Positions 42,271-49,329 of a stretch of DNA of 49,329 nt are shown in pieces; position 1 is the stretch's first letter; each line of letters starts with the position of its first letter. The translations under genes were made by a program, and so were the position numbers. The DNA lies in NCBI GenBank assembly GCA_036278875.1, contig DASUKF010000004.1, forward strand, positions 1-49,329. Direction: 5' to 3'. The notes beneath the pieces were generated by a model that made no database searches, had not been told where the DNA came from, and worked only from the letters and a program-made list of their open reading frames with translations. The stretch is from JANWLD01 sp036278875. GTDB lineage: Bacteria; Patescibacteriota; Saccharimonadia; Saccharimonadales; 2-12-FULL-41-12.

Positions 42271-42317
42271 AAGTGCTGGAAATATACCACTTGAAAAAGT
42301 TAAATTCAACAGGCTGT

Positions 42318-44369
42318 TTAATTGGCGGGCGGTATCCGTGCGGCCAGGTTGGCTTCTTTGTATGCCAGATGGGCCTTGCGGTGGTTGATCATCAGCACGG
42401 CGGCAGCCGCCGCGGCAGCCGCACCGCCTATTCCGATGACTATGGCGGTTATTACGGCCCAAGGCGGGTCTTTCTTGTCCCTGCCCTCGCTTATGGCCTG
42501 CTGGGCTCTGGCTATATAATCATTGACTAAACGGTGCGCCGGATAAAGTTTTTGGACCTTTCGGAAATCTATTATCGCTTTTGAGAACCTGTCCGAATTG
42601 AACAGGTCAAGCCCCATTTCCCAGTGGGCCTGGGTTGCGCTGTCGGTATTTAACGCTATGTCCTTTGAATCTATAACTTCTTTCAGGTCCGCTATGTCGC
42701 GGATGTAGCTTTTGGCCGAATCCGCTTCATTGTTGCTTTTGAAACGATAGGTCACCAAGCCGAAGGCTTTGCCTTTTTGATCTATGGCCGGCCCGCCGCT
42801 GCTGCCTTCGGAAGCATCGGCGTCAGTCTGGAACAGCAGGGAAGAACTGCCGTGGGCACGGCGGATGGAACTTATAGTGCCGTCGGTGGAAGACGGCTGG
42901 ATGATGTTATTGTCCGTGAGCTGGTTGTCGGCGTCGGCGGGGAATCCCAGCAGGCTTATAGGCGCGCTCTGAGTTACCGAGGCGCTGTCGCCGAGCCCGA
43001 TAAAAGGCGCATCGCGGACATTTACCTTTAAAAGCGCCACGTCGCTTGCGGAGAATCCGGATTGCTTGCCCTGTTCGATTACAAGCAGGTCCTTTGGACT
43101 GTAATTCACGGAAACTATATCCGCTTTCTTGATGGAGCCGCTGTCGGAAGCACCGAAAAGTTTCTTTACATCGGCCTGGGTTCCTATGCCCAGAGGCCTG
43201 TTGCCTAAGGCGGCGAAAGTTACTTCCCGGCGGTTATCGAGCCTGAGCTTCTGCGGGGGCAGGTCATAAAGCTTTGCCAGCAGGGAAGCCACTACGTCGG
43301 ACTGCTGGCTTTGTTCGACGCTAAGCCCTGCGCCAGAGGTAAATCTGTCTAGCAGTGTAGGGTCGCTTAGAAGTTCGTTGACAAGGATATCCGCCGCATC
43401 CATTACCACCACATGTCCGTTGGTAGCGATGTATCCGTCGGCGGAGATGAGGAATCCGGATCCGGTATCCCCGTCGCACGCGTCCTGGCCGTAGCTCGCG
43501 CCGTTTATGACCAAAGTACCGCAGACGAAATGATAAATCTTGACCACGGCCGGGGATACTTTGTTGACGTCAAAAGGTTCTCTTTCGGTTGAGTCGGACA
43601 GCACGCCATTTTTTGCTGTTCCGTCGAAACGCACCGAATCCAGAACAGGGCCATAAATAGATGGTATATCCTTGCTCAAAAAATTATCCAGGCTTATGCG
43701 CACGGGCCTGCCGTGGGAAATTCCAACCCACATAGCCAGGAACACCGGCTTGGCATCGGAGCTGAAGGCCGGGGTCTTTTTATAAACGATTTTCTCCAGC
43801 CGCAGATTGCCAACAATCTGCCGTGAGCGGCCGGCTTCGCTGACGGTGAAATTATCGCTGCTTTTCGGGGCATAATAGCCTATAAGGGCTTCATCAAGGC
43901 TGCTGTAGCCGTTATAACTCTTGTAGCTGTCTAGAGCACTACTGTCCGTTTCCATGCTTATACTGAGTCCGCTGAGGGCTTCAGAGCCTACTACTGTGGA
44001 GTTTCTGGGCATCAGACGCACTTCGGACAGGTCATGGCGTTCCTTGAGCCCCTGCGAAGTTACCTCCTGGCCGTTTTCCGCCGTGCCCTCTGCAGAGAAT
44101 AAAGCCGGGTCATAGACGAAGGAGAACCCGAGGTCGGACCTGACCTTGTCCGGGACCGTTATCACCGGTTTTTTATCTTCCGGACTGGCCGGTACGTTTG
44201 TTATCCCTGACTGACCCATAAGATAGCCCACCGCGAAAGCGGAAAAGATTACTGCCAGAACGCCTGAGATAAACAGTCCTATATGGCGTATACGGTACGG
44301 TTTGTGATGTTTTTTCGGATGGATAGGCAGAGGAGTATGCCCACCGCGGTTCCTGCCTTTTACGTACAT
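42318..44369 (-). CDS. Membrane-anchored trypsin-like serine protease
   Basis: 683 aa. A basic cytosolic N-terminus precedes a membrane segment at residues 29-50; a roughly 220-residue external domain follows, then a chymotrypsin-fold domain with His319 (IATNGHVV), Asp443 (SDVALLKV) and Ser524 (EGSSGGP), the HtrA-like triad. Near residues 575-620 a TPR-like helical segment is followed by a second membrane segment (AVITAIVIGIGGAAAAAAAAVLM) and a basic tail. Both termini should be cytosolic with the protease outside. Probably processes surface proteins; substrates unknown. Confidence 0.87.
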   Translation of the reverse strand: MYVKGRNRGGHTPLPIHPKKHHKPYRIRHIGLFISGVLAVIFSAFAVGYLMGQSGITNVPASPEDKKPVITVPDKVRSDLGFSFVYDPALFSAEGTAENGQEVTSQGLKERHDLSEVRLMPRNSTVVGSEALSGLSISMETDSSALDSYKSYNGYSSLDEALIGYYAPKSSDNFTVSEAGRSRQIVGNLRLEKIVYKKTPAFSSDAKPVFLAMWVGISHGRPVRISLDNFLSKDIPSIYGPVLDSVRFDGTAKNGVLSDSTEREPFDVNKVSPAVVKIYHFVCGTLVINGASYGQDACDGDTGSGFLISADGYIATNGHVVVMDAADILVNELLSDPTLLDRFTSGAGLSVEQSQQSDVVASLLAKLYDLPPQKLRLDNRREVTFAALGNRPLGIGTQADVKKLFGASDSGSIKKADIVSVNYSPKDLLVIEQGKQSGFSASDVALLKVNVRDAPFIGLGDSASVTQSAPISLLGFPADADNQLTDNNIIQPSSTDGTISSIRRAHGSSSLLFQTDADASEGSSGGPAIDQKGKAFGLVTYRFKSNNEADSAKSYIRDIADLKEVIDSKDIALNTDSATQAHWEMGLDLFNSDRFSKAIIDFRKVQKLYPAHRLVNDYIARAQQAISEGRDKKDPPWAVITAIVIGIGGAAAAAAAAVLMINHRKAHLAYKEANLAARIPPAN

Positions 44370-44390
44370 GCTAGGCTTAACTATAACTTC

Positions 44391-44975
44391 TTACTGTCCG
44401 GGCGGCAAAGCCGTGATGCCCAACCCGTGCAAATCTTCCTTCAAGCTGGCCAGGTCGCGATATAAAACGGAGTATATACCCAGGGCTTCGGCGGCCTCGG
44501 TGTTGTATATTTTGTCGTCGACAAATACGGCCTCATAGGGCTGGACAGCCATGTTTTCAAGCGATAAACGGAATATTGCCGGGTCGGGCTTTATAAAACC
44601 GGCTTCCGATGATATAACCGCCGTATTAAACAGGTCCGTAATCCCGTTTTCGGCCAGAATAGGGCGCAGATAGTCGCTCCGGGAATTGGAAAGCAAACCT
44701 ATTTTGTAGCGGCTGCTTAACGTTTTTATGAATTCTACAAGACTGCCGTCAAGCGCTATACCTTCCGAAAAATCAGATTGGATTTTGTCCAAAGATTGTC
44801 CGCTTATCTCGCTAAGGCGTTCGTAAAATTCGGGTCGGGTTATCCGGCCCCTATCCATTATGTCGGCGGCTTCGGCATAAGGGCCTTCTCTCTTCAAGCC
44901 ATGTCTGTTAAGCCACCTTTCGTAAGGATCGGCTTGTATCACCCCGAAAAAATCAAAGATTATAGCCTTTATCAC
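44391..44975 (-). CDS. HAD-superfamily hydrolase, subfamily IA
   Basis: 194 aa. Motif 1 IIFDFFGVIQ (nucleophile Asp, then Phe in place of the second Asp), motif 2 GLLSNSRSD, Lys in FIKPDPAIF and motif 4 AVFVDDKIYNTEAAEALG. The second motif-1 residue DFF rather than DxD is unusual and may lower phosphatase activity; many YihX-like proteins read DFGGV. The start is a GTG at 44975, 6 nt after TACAAT, implying a leaderless mRNA. Substrate unknown. Confidence 0.85.
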   Translation of the reverse strand: MIKAIIFDFFGVIQADPYERWLNRHGLKREGPYAEAADIMDRGRITRPEFYERLSEISGQSLDKIQSDFSEGIALDGSLVEFIKTLSSRYKIGLLSNSRSDYLRPILAENGITDLFNTAVISSEAGFIKPDPAIFRLSLENMAVQPYEAVFVDDKIYNTEAAEALGIYSVLYRDLASLKEDLHGLGITALPPGQ

Positions 44976-44981
44976 AGGCTA

Positions 44982-44987
44982 ATTGTA
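44982..44987 (-). promoter_or_regulatory. -10 hexamer of a leaderless promoter
   Basis: Minus-strand TACAAT lies 6 nt before the GTG at 44975. Confidence 0.5.
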
Positions 44988-44992
44988 GCAGT

Positions 44993-45949
44993 TCAGGCTG
45001 CGGACAGGCTTTTTTGGGCGCGTCCGGACTTGTTACGTTTTGTCGTTTTGGTTTTGGCAGCATCCTGGGCTATAAGATAAATAGCCCCTGTCAGTACTAT
45101 GGCGCCTATGCCCTGGGTAAAGGTAAAACCTTGGTCAAGCCAGAGATATCCGACAATCACCGCGGAAAGCGGCCAGGCCAGCTCTAAAAGCGCCGCACGT
45201 GAAGCAAGTACGCGCTTTAAGCCGAAATAGTAAATCAGAAGCGCTACCATGCCGGTAGAGAAAGTTATAGCTACCAGATATTTGAACTGGCTTAAGGTAA
45301 TCGAGCCTATTGAACCGGCGCTGCCCGATAACAGGACGAATATGAATGCGAATAACGGCGTTATAGTGAAACGCGCCGCTGTTATATGAAGCGTCGAGGT
45401 GCCTTTCAGGGCATATTTGGAAAAAGCCGTAGAACTTCCCCATGCGGCGGCTGCGCCCACGGCGTACAGGGCGGCTATCAATGTTCCGGCGCCGGTGGAT
45501 AGATTCACCGTCAGCTCGGGGAAGGTCACGAAATATGCCGCTATCAGGGATACGACAGCCAGGCCGGTGAACTTTTTCGTAAGCGGCTCCCCCAGCAGAA
45601 GCGCGGAGGCTGTTATCGCAAATACCGGATTAAGCTGCTGAAGCAGGACCACGACCGAGAAGTCAATAAAATTTATCCGGCCCAGAGCGGCTGTATACAA
45701 TATGGTTCCTACCGCTCCGGACAAAAAAGCCACTCCGGTAATTGCATACCACTGCTTGCGGCTAAGTTTCTTGAACGCCTTTAAGGAGTTCAGCGCGAAA
45801 GGCGCTAAGATTAATGCTCCGAACAGATGTTCGTAAAGCACAATTACCGACGGAGGAAGCGTAAAAAGATGCCTCCGAAGTAGCCCGTCTACGCTAAAAA
45901 GCAAAGCGGCTAAAATCAGCGCGGCAGAGCCGTATTTTATATTTTTCAT
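44993..45949 (-). CDS. EamA/DMT-family transporter, possible riboflavin (RibN-like) importer
   Basis: 318 aa with ten hydrophobic segments arranged as two five-helix EamA repeats, and a basic C-terminal tail. EamA proteins carry diverse small molecules. The gene has a 160-nt structured leader whose layout matches the FMN riboswitch, and RibN/ImpX riboflavin importers are EamA proteins known to sit behind FMN riboswitches, so flavin import is the best guess. The ATG at 45949 is preceded by AAAGGG about 9 nt upstream, unlike the leaderless genes around it. Confidence 0.85.
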   Translation of the reverse strand: MKNIKYGSAALILAALLFSVDGLLRRHLFTLPPSVIVLYEHLFGALILAPFALNSLKAFKKLSRKQWYAITGVAFLSGAVGTILYTAALGRINFIDFSVVVLLQQLNPVFAITASALLLGEPLTKKFTGLAVVSLIAAYFVTFPELTVNLSTGAGTLIAALYAVGAAAAWGSSTAFSKYALKGTSTLHITAARFTITPLFAFIFVLLSGSAGSIGSITLSQFKYLVAITFSTGMVALLIYYFGLKRVLASRAALLELAWPLSAVIVGYLWLDQGFTFTQGIGAIVLTGAIYLIAQDAAKTKTTKRNKSGRAQKSLSAA

Positions 45950-45981
45950 TGTTGATACCCTTTCTGTTGCCTGCTAGCAAC

Positions 45982-46001
45982 ACCCGTTTTAAAAAACGGG
46001 T
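45982..46001 (-). promoter_or_regulatory. Expression-platform hairpin of the riboswitch
   Basis: ACCCGTTTT and AAAACGGGT form a near-continuous stem; its 5' arm ACCCG also pairs with TGGGT at 46100-46096, which closes the aptamer. The two structures exclude each other. A second stem GTTGC/GCAAC (45981-45966) follows before the start codon. Confidence 0.6.
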
Positions 46002-46101
46002 CCCGACTATACGGTCGGCCCATGATTTTCACATGGTCATCCCTGCCGAAGGGCAGGGTCGACGGCTTTAACGTCCGATTGGCGAATTTCACGCCACCCA
46101 C
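45997..46101 (-). ncRNA. FMN-type (RFN-like) riboswitch aptamer
   Basis: Read on the minus strand: a GGG segment before P2, stem GGCG/CGCC with a UGAAAUU loop (46095-46081), the element UCGGACG...CGUCGA equivalent to CCGGUGG...CCACGA of known aptamers, a variable 7-bp stem with loop CUUC (46058-46041), stem CCAUG/CAUGG with a UGAAAAU loop (46036-46020) and GCCGAC...AGUCGGGA, equivalent to GCCGACAGU...AGUCUGGAU. Two UGAAA-type loops flanking these elements in this order are diagnostic of FMN aptamers. Several core bases differ, so it may be a divergent or altered-ligand variant. Confidence 0.68.
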
Positions 46102-46126
46102 AGGAAATTAATTGTTAACAGAAACA

Positions 46127-46154
46127 ATATTACACTAAGCGGCTTGTTTGTCCA
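46127..46154 (-). promoter_or_regulatory. Promoter of the riboswitch-transporter transcript
   Basis: Minus-strand TGGACA (46154-46149), 16-nt spacer and TAATAT (46132-46127), overlapping the end of the upstream gene. Start expected near 46120, just upstream of the aptamer. Confidence 0.5.
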
Positions 46155-46986
46155 GTACTGTCCGTCCTACCAACTTAACAAATCCTAGGCCTCGATCGAC
46201 CGGTAATTCCCAGTTCCCGGCTTCATTCTTTGTGAAACCCATGTCGGCGGCGACCGTATCATAGCCCACTAGGAACCTCGGCAAGTTTTCGGGCTGATTC
46301 GAGTAAACATTATTCGTTGCCCCAAGTATTTCCACGGTCGAAATGCCCAGTTCCTCGGCCAGTTGCAGCCAAGCCCGCACCAAAGTATGACGCCATAAAA
46401 ATCCGGCATGCAGACCCGAGCTATATTTATCTATCCCCTTATCGGAGTCGGGGGGAGGGGCGACGCACTGAAGCTGTTTGATGCGCAAATGCCCGTCCGG
46501 AGTAGTATGAGCACCCGCTACGGCGCTTAGAGTATCCTCATAAACCAACCCGATGGCAAAACTGGTATCCAGCCAAGGAGCCTGGTTTCTTTTACCCTCA
46601 TAGCTGAACTTCACGCCGGCAATTTCTTCAACGCGCATGGCGGCTGAAACGGCAGAGTTCGTAAACTGTGAACTTTCTATCTTAAGAGGTACAAGCTGGT
46701 ACCGCCCCAGGCTCTTGGGCGGTTTCGTCCTGCCGGGAGCCAGCTCTATTGCATCGGTCAACTCCATACGCTCGACTACGGAAGAAAAATCCTCAAACAA
46801 AGCTTTTTCTTCAGGCCCGAAATACAATGATCTCCTTTTTTCTTCTACGCTTTCGGCAAACTCCGGAGCGGCCGTATCAGATATTAATTCTTTCGCATGG
46901 TCGTTTTCGCCCATATCCTCCGATAAGACCTTCGTCATGATCCCGAGGGATGTTTCCGGATCAGAAGCATGAGGATGCTGTGCCAT
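46135..46986 (-). CDS. Protein of unknown function
   Basis: 283 aa, soluble, not recognised. The acidic N-terminal 95 residues look helical. The C-terminal part (from about residue 105) alternates strands and helices: YQLVPLKIESSQFTNSAVS, FAIGLVYEDTLSAVAGAHTT, LAEELGISTVEILGATNNVY, DTVAADMGFTKNEAG. This is loosely reminiscent of acetyltransferase (GNAT) folds, but no acetyl-CoA loop can be pointed to. The ATG at 46986 is 6 nt after TATAAT with a good -35, so the mRNA is predicted to be leaderless. Confidence 0.72.
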   Translation of the reverse strand: MAQHPHASDPETSLGIMTKVLSEDMGENDHAKELISDTAAPEFAESVEEKRRSLYFGPEEKALFEDFSSVVERMELTDAIELAPGRTKPPKSLGRYQLVPLKIESSQFTNSAVSAAMRVEEIAGVKFSYEGKRNQAPWLDTSFAIGLVYEDTLSAVAGAHTTPDGHLRIKQLQCVAPPPDSDKGIDKYSSGLHAGFLWRHTLVRAWLQLAEELGISTVEILGATNNVYSNQPENLPRFLVGYDTVAADMGFTKNEAGNWELPVDRGLGFVKLVGRTVLDKQAA

Positions 46987-46992
46987 TGTTAT

Positions 46993-47021
46993 ATTATAAC
47001 ATATATAGCAAAATGGGGCAA
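46993..47021 (-). promoter_or_regulatory. Leaderless promoter TTGCCC-N17-TATAAT
   Basis: Minus-strand -35 at 47021-47016 and -10 at 46998-46993, 6 nt before the ATG at 46986. One of the clearest leaderless promoters in the window. Confidence 0.72.
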
Positions 47022-47040
47022 TGTGCTGCCTCTGTTAAAC

Positions 47041-47394
47041 TTACCAGATTCCGGCAAGATGAGTCGCTACAAGAGCGAAAGCTACTACCAGCACGCCGCC
47101 GGTCTGGATGAAGGGCTCGTGGCCCAGCGTCGGCAATTCGCCGCGTCTTATGGCCTTATCGGCAGCTTGGAAACGTATATAGCCGACTGCGGCCATGAAC
47201 CCTCCCAAAAGCACTATGGCTGTTCCGAGTACGTTCTGGGTCACTTGGTCCTCGCCCGATAACTGGATAAGGGCTATGCCGCCGGCCAGCACGGCCAGGG
47301 CTGTGCGTATCCAGGCCAGGAGCGTTCGCTCGTTGGCCAGCAGGAACCGCGCATCCGGATCCAAACGTTTCGGATTTTTCTGAGTTTTAACCAT
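47041..47394 (-). CDS. DUF202 (YidH-family) membrane protein
   Basis: 117 aa with three membrane segments. The family signature RFLLANERTLLAWIRTALAVLAGGIAL is intact, followed by segments VLGTAIVLLGGFMAAVGYIRF and GVLVVAFALVATHLAGIW. DUF202 proteins are of unknown function and are often paired with other small membrane proteins. It is downstream of the PQ-loop gene on the same strand. Confidence 0.9.
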   Translation of the reverse strand: MVKTQKNPKRLDPDARFLLANERTLLAWIRTALAVLAGGIALIQLSGEDQVTQNVLGTAIVLLGGFMAAVGYIRFQAADKAIRRGELPTLGHEPFIQTGGVLVVAFALVATHLAGIW

Positions 47395-47436
47395 CTGGTA
47401 ATTACAGATTAAGGTATTTCTCTCGGACGAGTCAAG

Positions 47437-47718
47437 TCATCTGTAGAGCATTATGCCGAATACGACGAGAGTGTCGACTATGACCCAAAGGAGGTTGTTT
47501 ATTACCAAAGGCTTTATGTTATAGACCGCGCCGTAAACGAAATTTACCGTATTGAAAAGTATCAGCATCACCCACGTCAGCAGTGATACATCGCCAGCCG
47601 AATGGTTGTTGAATATCTGTAGTATCTGCGGTATGACCATCAGCGGTTGAACAATGGCCACCAGATAGGCTACGGCCAGAACTTCCTTTTTTTGATTTTT
47701 GTTTGTCTTGATGTACAT
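47437..47718 (-). CDS. SemiSWEET/PQ-loop small membrane protein
   Basis: 93 aa with three membrane segments. The PQ motif is in QPLMVIPQILQIFNNHSAGD, followed by the conserved SLLTWVMLILFNTVNFVYG, the SemiSWEET half-transporter layout, which dimerises to move sugars. TATAAT lies 8 nt before the ATG at 47718, so the leader is nearly absent. Substrate cannot be predicted. Confidence 0.85.
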   Translation of the reverse strand: MYIKTNKNQKKEVLAVAYLVAIVQPLMVIPQILQIFNNHSAGDVSLLTWVMLILFNTVNFVYGAVYNIKPLVINNLLWVIVDTLVVFGIMLYR

Positions 47719-47789
47719 TTACCCTGATTATAGCCCGAATCCGGCAGACATGTGTATAATAGGCGCATAAGTTATAGGGCCTTACATAT

Positions 47790-48551
47790 ATGGGGTTTGA
47801 GAACATAAAAAGAGTGTTTCTGCAGATACTGGTAGGCTGCCTGGTGGCCGCCGGGGTTCTTTCCGTCATTACGGTGCTCGCCGGTTCTTTCAATGACGTT
47901 TTCTTAAAGGCGCTTTTTACTATACTTCTGGTAGCAATACATTCTCTGGTCAGCTTCGGCTTCATCCTAAATAACGAAAGAAAAAAGACCAGCGAAAACC
48001 TGGAGGTTTTCAATAACGCGACCTTCGTGCTTATAGTACTCAGTTTCATAACCTCTCTTGCCGGTCTATGGGGGCTTCTGGACGGCGAGCTGGTATGGAA
48101 GCTTTACGCGACTTATTTCGTACTGCTTTTTGCTACGCTCCACGGGGAAGTGCTGGCCAAAATCCTTGGCAAGACGAACTACATGGACAATATCGTGTAC
48201 TTCAACTATCTGTTCATGCTTATAGTCGTAGCCCTGCTGGTCATAGTTATATTCGTGAGCGAAAGCTCGCTTTTGGGCGATGTTTTCTACCGCGTACTCG
48301 CCGCCTGCGGCATAGTCGATGCTACGCTTACCCTGACCGCAATAATATTGCACAAGCTGTATTTGCAAAAACATCCTAAGGTAGAAAGCCCGGTTTTCAG
48401 CCTGCAGCCCGGCCAGCCGGGACAAGTCGCTCAGCCTCAGGCTGAGCCGAAACGCGGCATGCACCCGCTGGTTATAATTCTGATAGCATATCTGGCTTTC
48501 CAATTCATAGGCGGTATTGTTATCGCCGCCATCGGCAATATCGGCAGATAA
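47790..48551 (+). CDS. Multi-pass membrane protein of unknown function
   Basis: 253 aa with about seven hydrophobic segments: two at the N-terminus, four in the middle, then a polar Pro/Gln-rich linker (LQPGQPGQVAQPQAEPK) and a last membrane segment (LVIILIAYLAFQFIGGIVIA). No conserved polar motif inside the membrane is evident, so a transport role is not supported. Preceded by TATAAT at 47755. It runs divergently from the PQ-loop gene, sharing a 71-nt intergenic region. Confidence 0.75.
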   Translation: MGFENIKRVFLQILVGCLVAAGVLSVITVLAGSFNDVFLKALFTILLVAIHSLVSFGFILNNERKKTSENLEVFNNATFVLIVLSFITSLAGLWGLLDGELVWKLYATYFVLLFATLHGEVLAKILGKTNYMDNIVYFNYLFMLIVVALLVIVIFVSESSLLGDVFYRVLAACGIVDATLTLTAIILHKLYLQKHPKVESPVFSLQPGQPGQVAQPQAEPKRGMHPLVIILIAYLAFQFIGGIVIAAIGNIGR

Positions 48552-48610
48552 ATTCTCAGTGTATACTCAGTAATACATGTTATTAATTGCTTGTATCTAA
48601 GGAGGTACTA

Positions 48611-49111
48611 ATGCGGGGCAAAACACTTATAGGCGTGGTGGTCGTAATTGTAATAGTACTGGCCGGAGTAGGATATGCAACCTATCATAAGTCCGGTGAT
48701 AATAGCCAAAATAATTCTGCAAATAGCAATAATCCGCCTGCTCAAGCAAGCACTCAGCCGGAGACAAACTCTTCGCCGGCAAATTCTACGCAGGACAGCG
48801 GGGCCATAGTGCAAACCAAGACCGATTCAAACCTAGGCAAGTATCTTGCCGATGCCGACGGGAACCCGCTATATACTTATGGCGGCGACTCGAAAGGCGT
48901 AAGCAACTGCAGCGGCTCCTGTCTCTACACCTGGCCTATTTATGAAGCCAATGATACCGCCAATCTGCCGGCTAATGTTTCTGTAATAACCCGCTCCGAC
49001 GGTACTAAACAGTACGCATACAAAGGCCTGCCGCTTTATACCTTCACTTCCGACTCAGGTGGCCAGGTCACCGGCGATAACGTATCCGACTTCCATATAG
49101 CAAAGCCCTAG
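48611..49111 (+). CDS. Secreted protein with COG4315-type repeats
   Basis: 166 aa. N-terminal hydrophobic anchor (LIGVVVVIVIVLAGVGYATY), then a 45-residue Asn/Ser/Pro-rich linker and two repeats of the COG4315 type: GNPLYTYGGDSKGVSNCSGSC with TWPIY, and GLPLYTFTSDSGGQVTGDN. Members have unknown function and are mostly found on the cell surface. The two Cys (CSGSC) may form a disulfide. AAGGAGG lies 5 nt before the ATG at 48611; an in-frame ATG at 48587 is less favoured. Confidence 0.88.
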   Translation: MRGKTLIGVVVVIVIVLAGVGYATYHKSGDNSQNNSANSNNPPAQASTQPETNSSPANSTQDSGAIVQTKTDSNLGKYLADADGNPLYTYGGDSKGVSNCSGSCLYTWPIYEANDTANLPANVSVITRSDGTKQYAYKGLPLYTFTSDSGGQVTGDNVSDFHIAKP

Positions 49112-49137
49112 CGAAGTGACCCCGAACCTCTGGATGT

Positions 49138-49166
49138 TTGACTGATGCCTTAGAAAATATTATGGT
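49138..49166 (+). promoter_or_regulatory. Leaderless promoter TTGACT-N17-TATGGT
   Basis: The -10 ends 6 nt before the ATG at 49173; -35 at 49138-49143, spacer 17 nt. No Shine-Dalgarno precedes the gene. Confidence 0.7.
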
Positions 49167-49172
49167 TGGCTG

Positions 49173-49329
49173 ATGACAGTCGTAGCGGAGGTGGCGGAAT
49201 TACTTTCGGAATCGGAAAATGCGGTAGCTTTGACCGGCGCCGGTATCAGTAAAGCGTCAGGCATTCCTGTTTACCGTGGCTTAGACGGTATTTATCAGGA
49301 TGATGAATCCATAAGATGGGCTAACAGGA
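49173..49329 (+). CDS. NAD-dependent protein deacylase, sirtuin family (3' end outside window)
   Basis: The first 52 codons show the sirtuin signature AVALTGAGISKASGIPVYRG, the NAD-binding loop GAGIS plus the GIPxYRG motif, then YQDDESIRWAN. Known sirtuins remove acetyl or other acyl groups from lysines. The gene is cut by the window end, so the zinc Cys cluster and catalytic His cannot be checked. Confidence 0.9.
   Translation, partial: MTVVAEVAELLSESENAVALTGAGISKASGIPVYRGLDGIYQDDESIRWANR

Noticed and set aside
42271..42462. Arg/His-rich N-terminal extension of the crotonyl-CoA reductase
   Set aside because: It is antisense-like frame noise from the Ala-rich end of the protease gene; the family begins near the ATG at 42270.
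1..49329. CRISPR array, prophage or insertion sequence
   Set aside because: No repeat-spacer pattern, transposase, integrase or phage structural gene was seen anywhere in the window.

Overview
The window is a chromosomal segment of roughly half G+C, using the standard genetic code. The likely source is a Patescibacteria (CPR) bacterium close to Candidatus Saccharibacteria (TM7). This is inferred from the zinc-less DnaG, the run of small membrane proteins I associate with that group, and very compact packing; no phylogeny could be run. The DNA is core chromosome with a few accessory genes. I see no IS element, prophage or CRISPR array.

Layout. 1-6.5 kb: dnaG-rpoD, a divergent membrane protein, YjbR, oligoribonuclease, a VanY-type peptidase, msrB, mscL and a HAD hydrolase. 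6.5-15.8 kb: a tightly overlapping arginine operon on the minus strand, argG-argH-argF-argJ-argB-argD-argC followed by argS, preceded by an Arg-rich leader peptide and an intrinsic terminator. 15.8-20 kb: DUF1361 protein, a cupin and a sugar-phosphate isomerase pair, and a gene bracketed by 31-bp direct repeats. 20-23.7 kb: folK-folP, then trpB-trpA where TrpB carries an N-terminal TrpR repressor domain and a canonical trp operator overlaps the promoter. 23.7-29.3 kb: a Ser/Thr kinase, a frameshifted tandem-HTH regulator, groES-groEL under a CIRCE element, and a kinase-like protein with a partner of unknown function. 29.3-40.4 kb: a MurE-like ligase, a large low-complexity protein, tsaD, valS, an XRE-HAD fusion, membrane proteins and aroB. 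40.3-49.3 kb: two tRNA-Ser genes, a crotonyl-CoA reductase-like gene, a membrane-anchored trypsin-like protease, a HAD hydrolase, an EamA transporter behind an FMN-type riboswitch, small membrane proteins, a lipoprotein-like secreted protein and the start of a sirtuin.

Regulation is the richest theme. Arginine synthesis appears to be controlled by ribosome-mediated attenuation, tryptophan synthase by a repressor fused to the enzyme, the transporter by a riboswitch and the chaperonin by CIRCE/HrcA. Many promoter-proximal genes have a -10 hexamer exactly 6 nt before the start codon, so their mRNAs should be leaderless, whereas genes inside operons have clear Shine-Dalgarno sequences.

All functional calls rest on motif reading only. 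No alignment, profile search, RNA folding or phylogeny was run.
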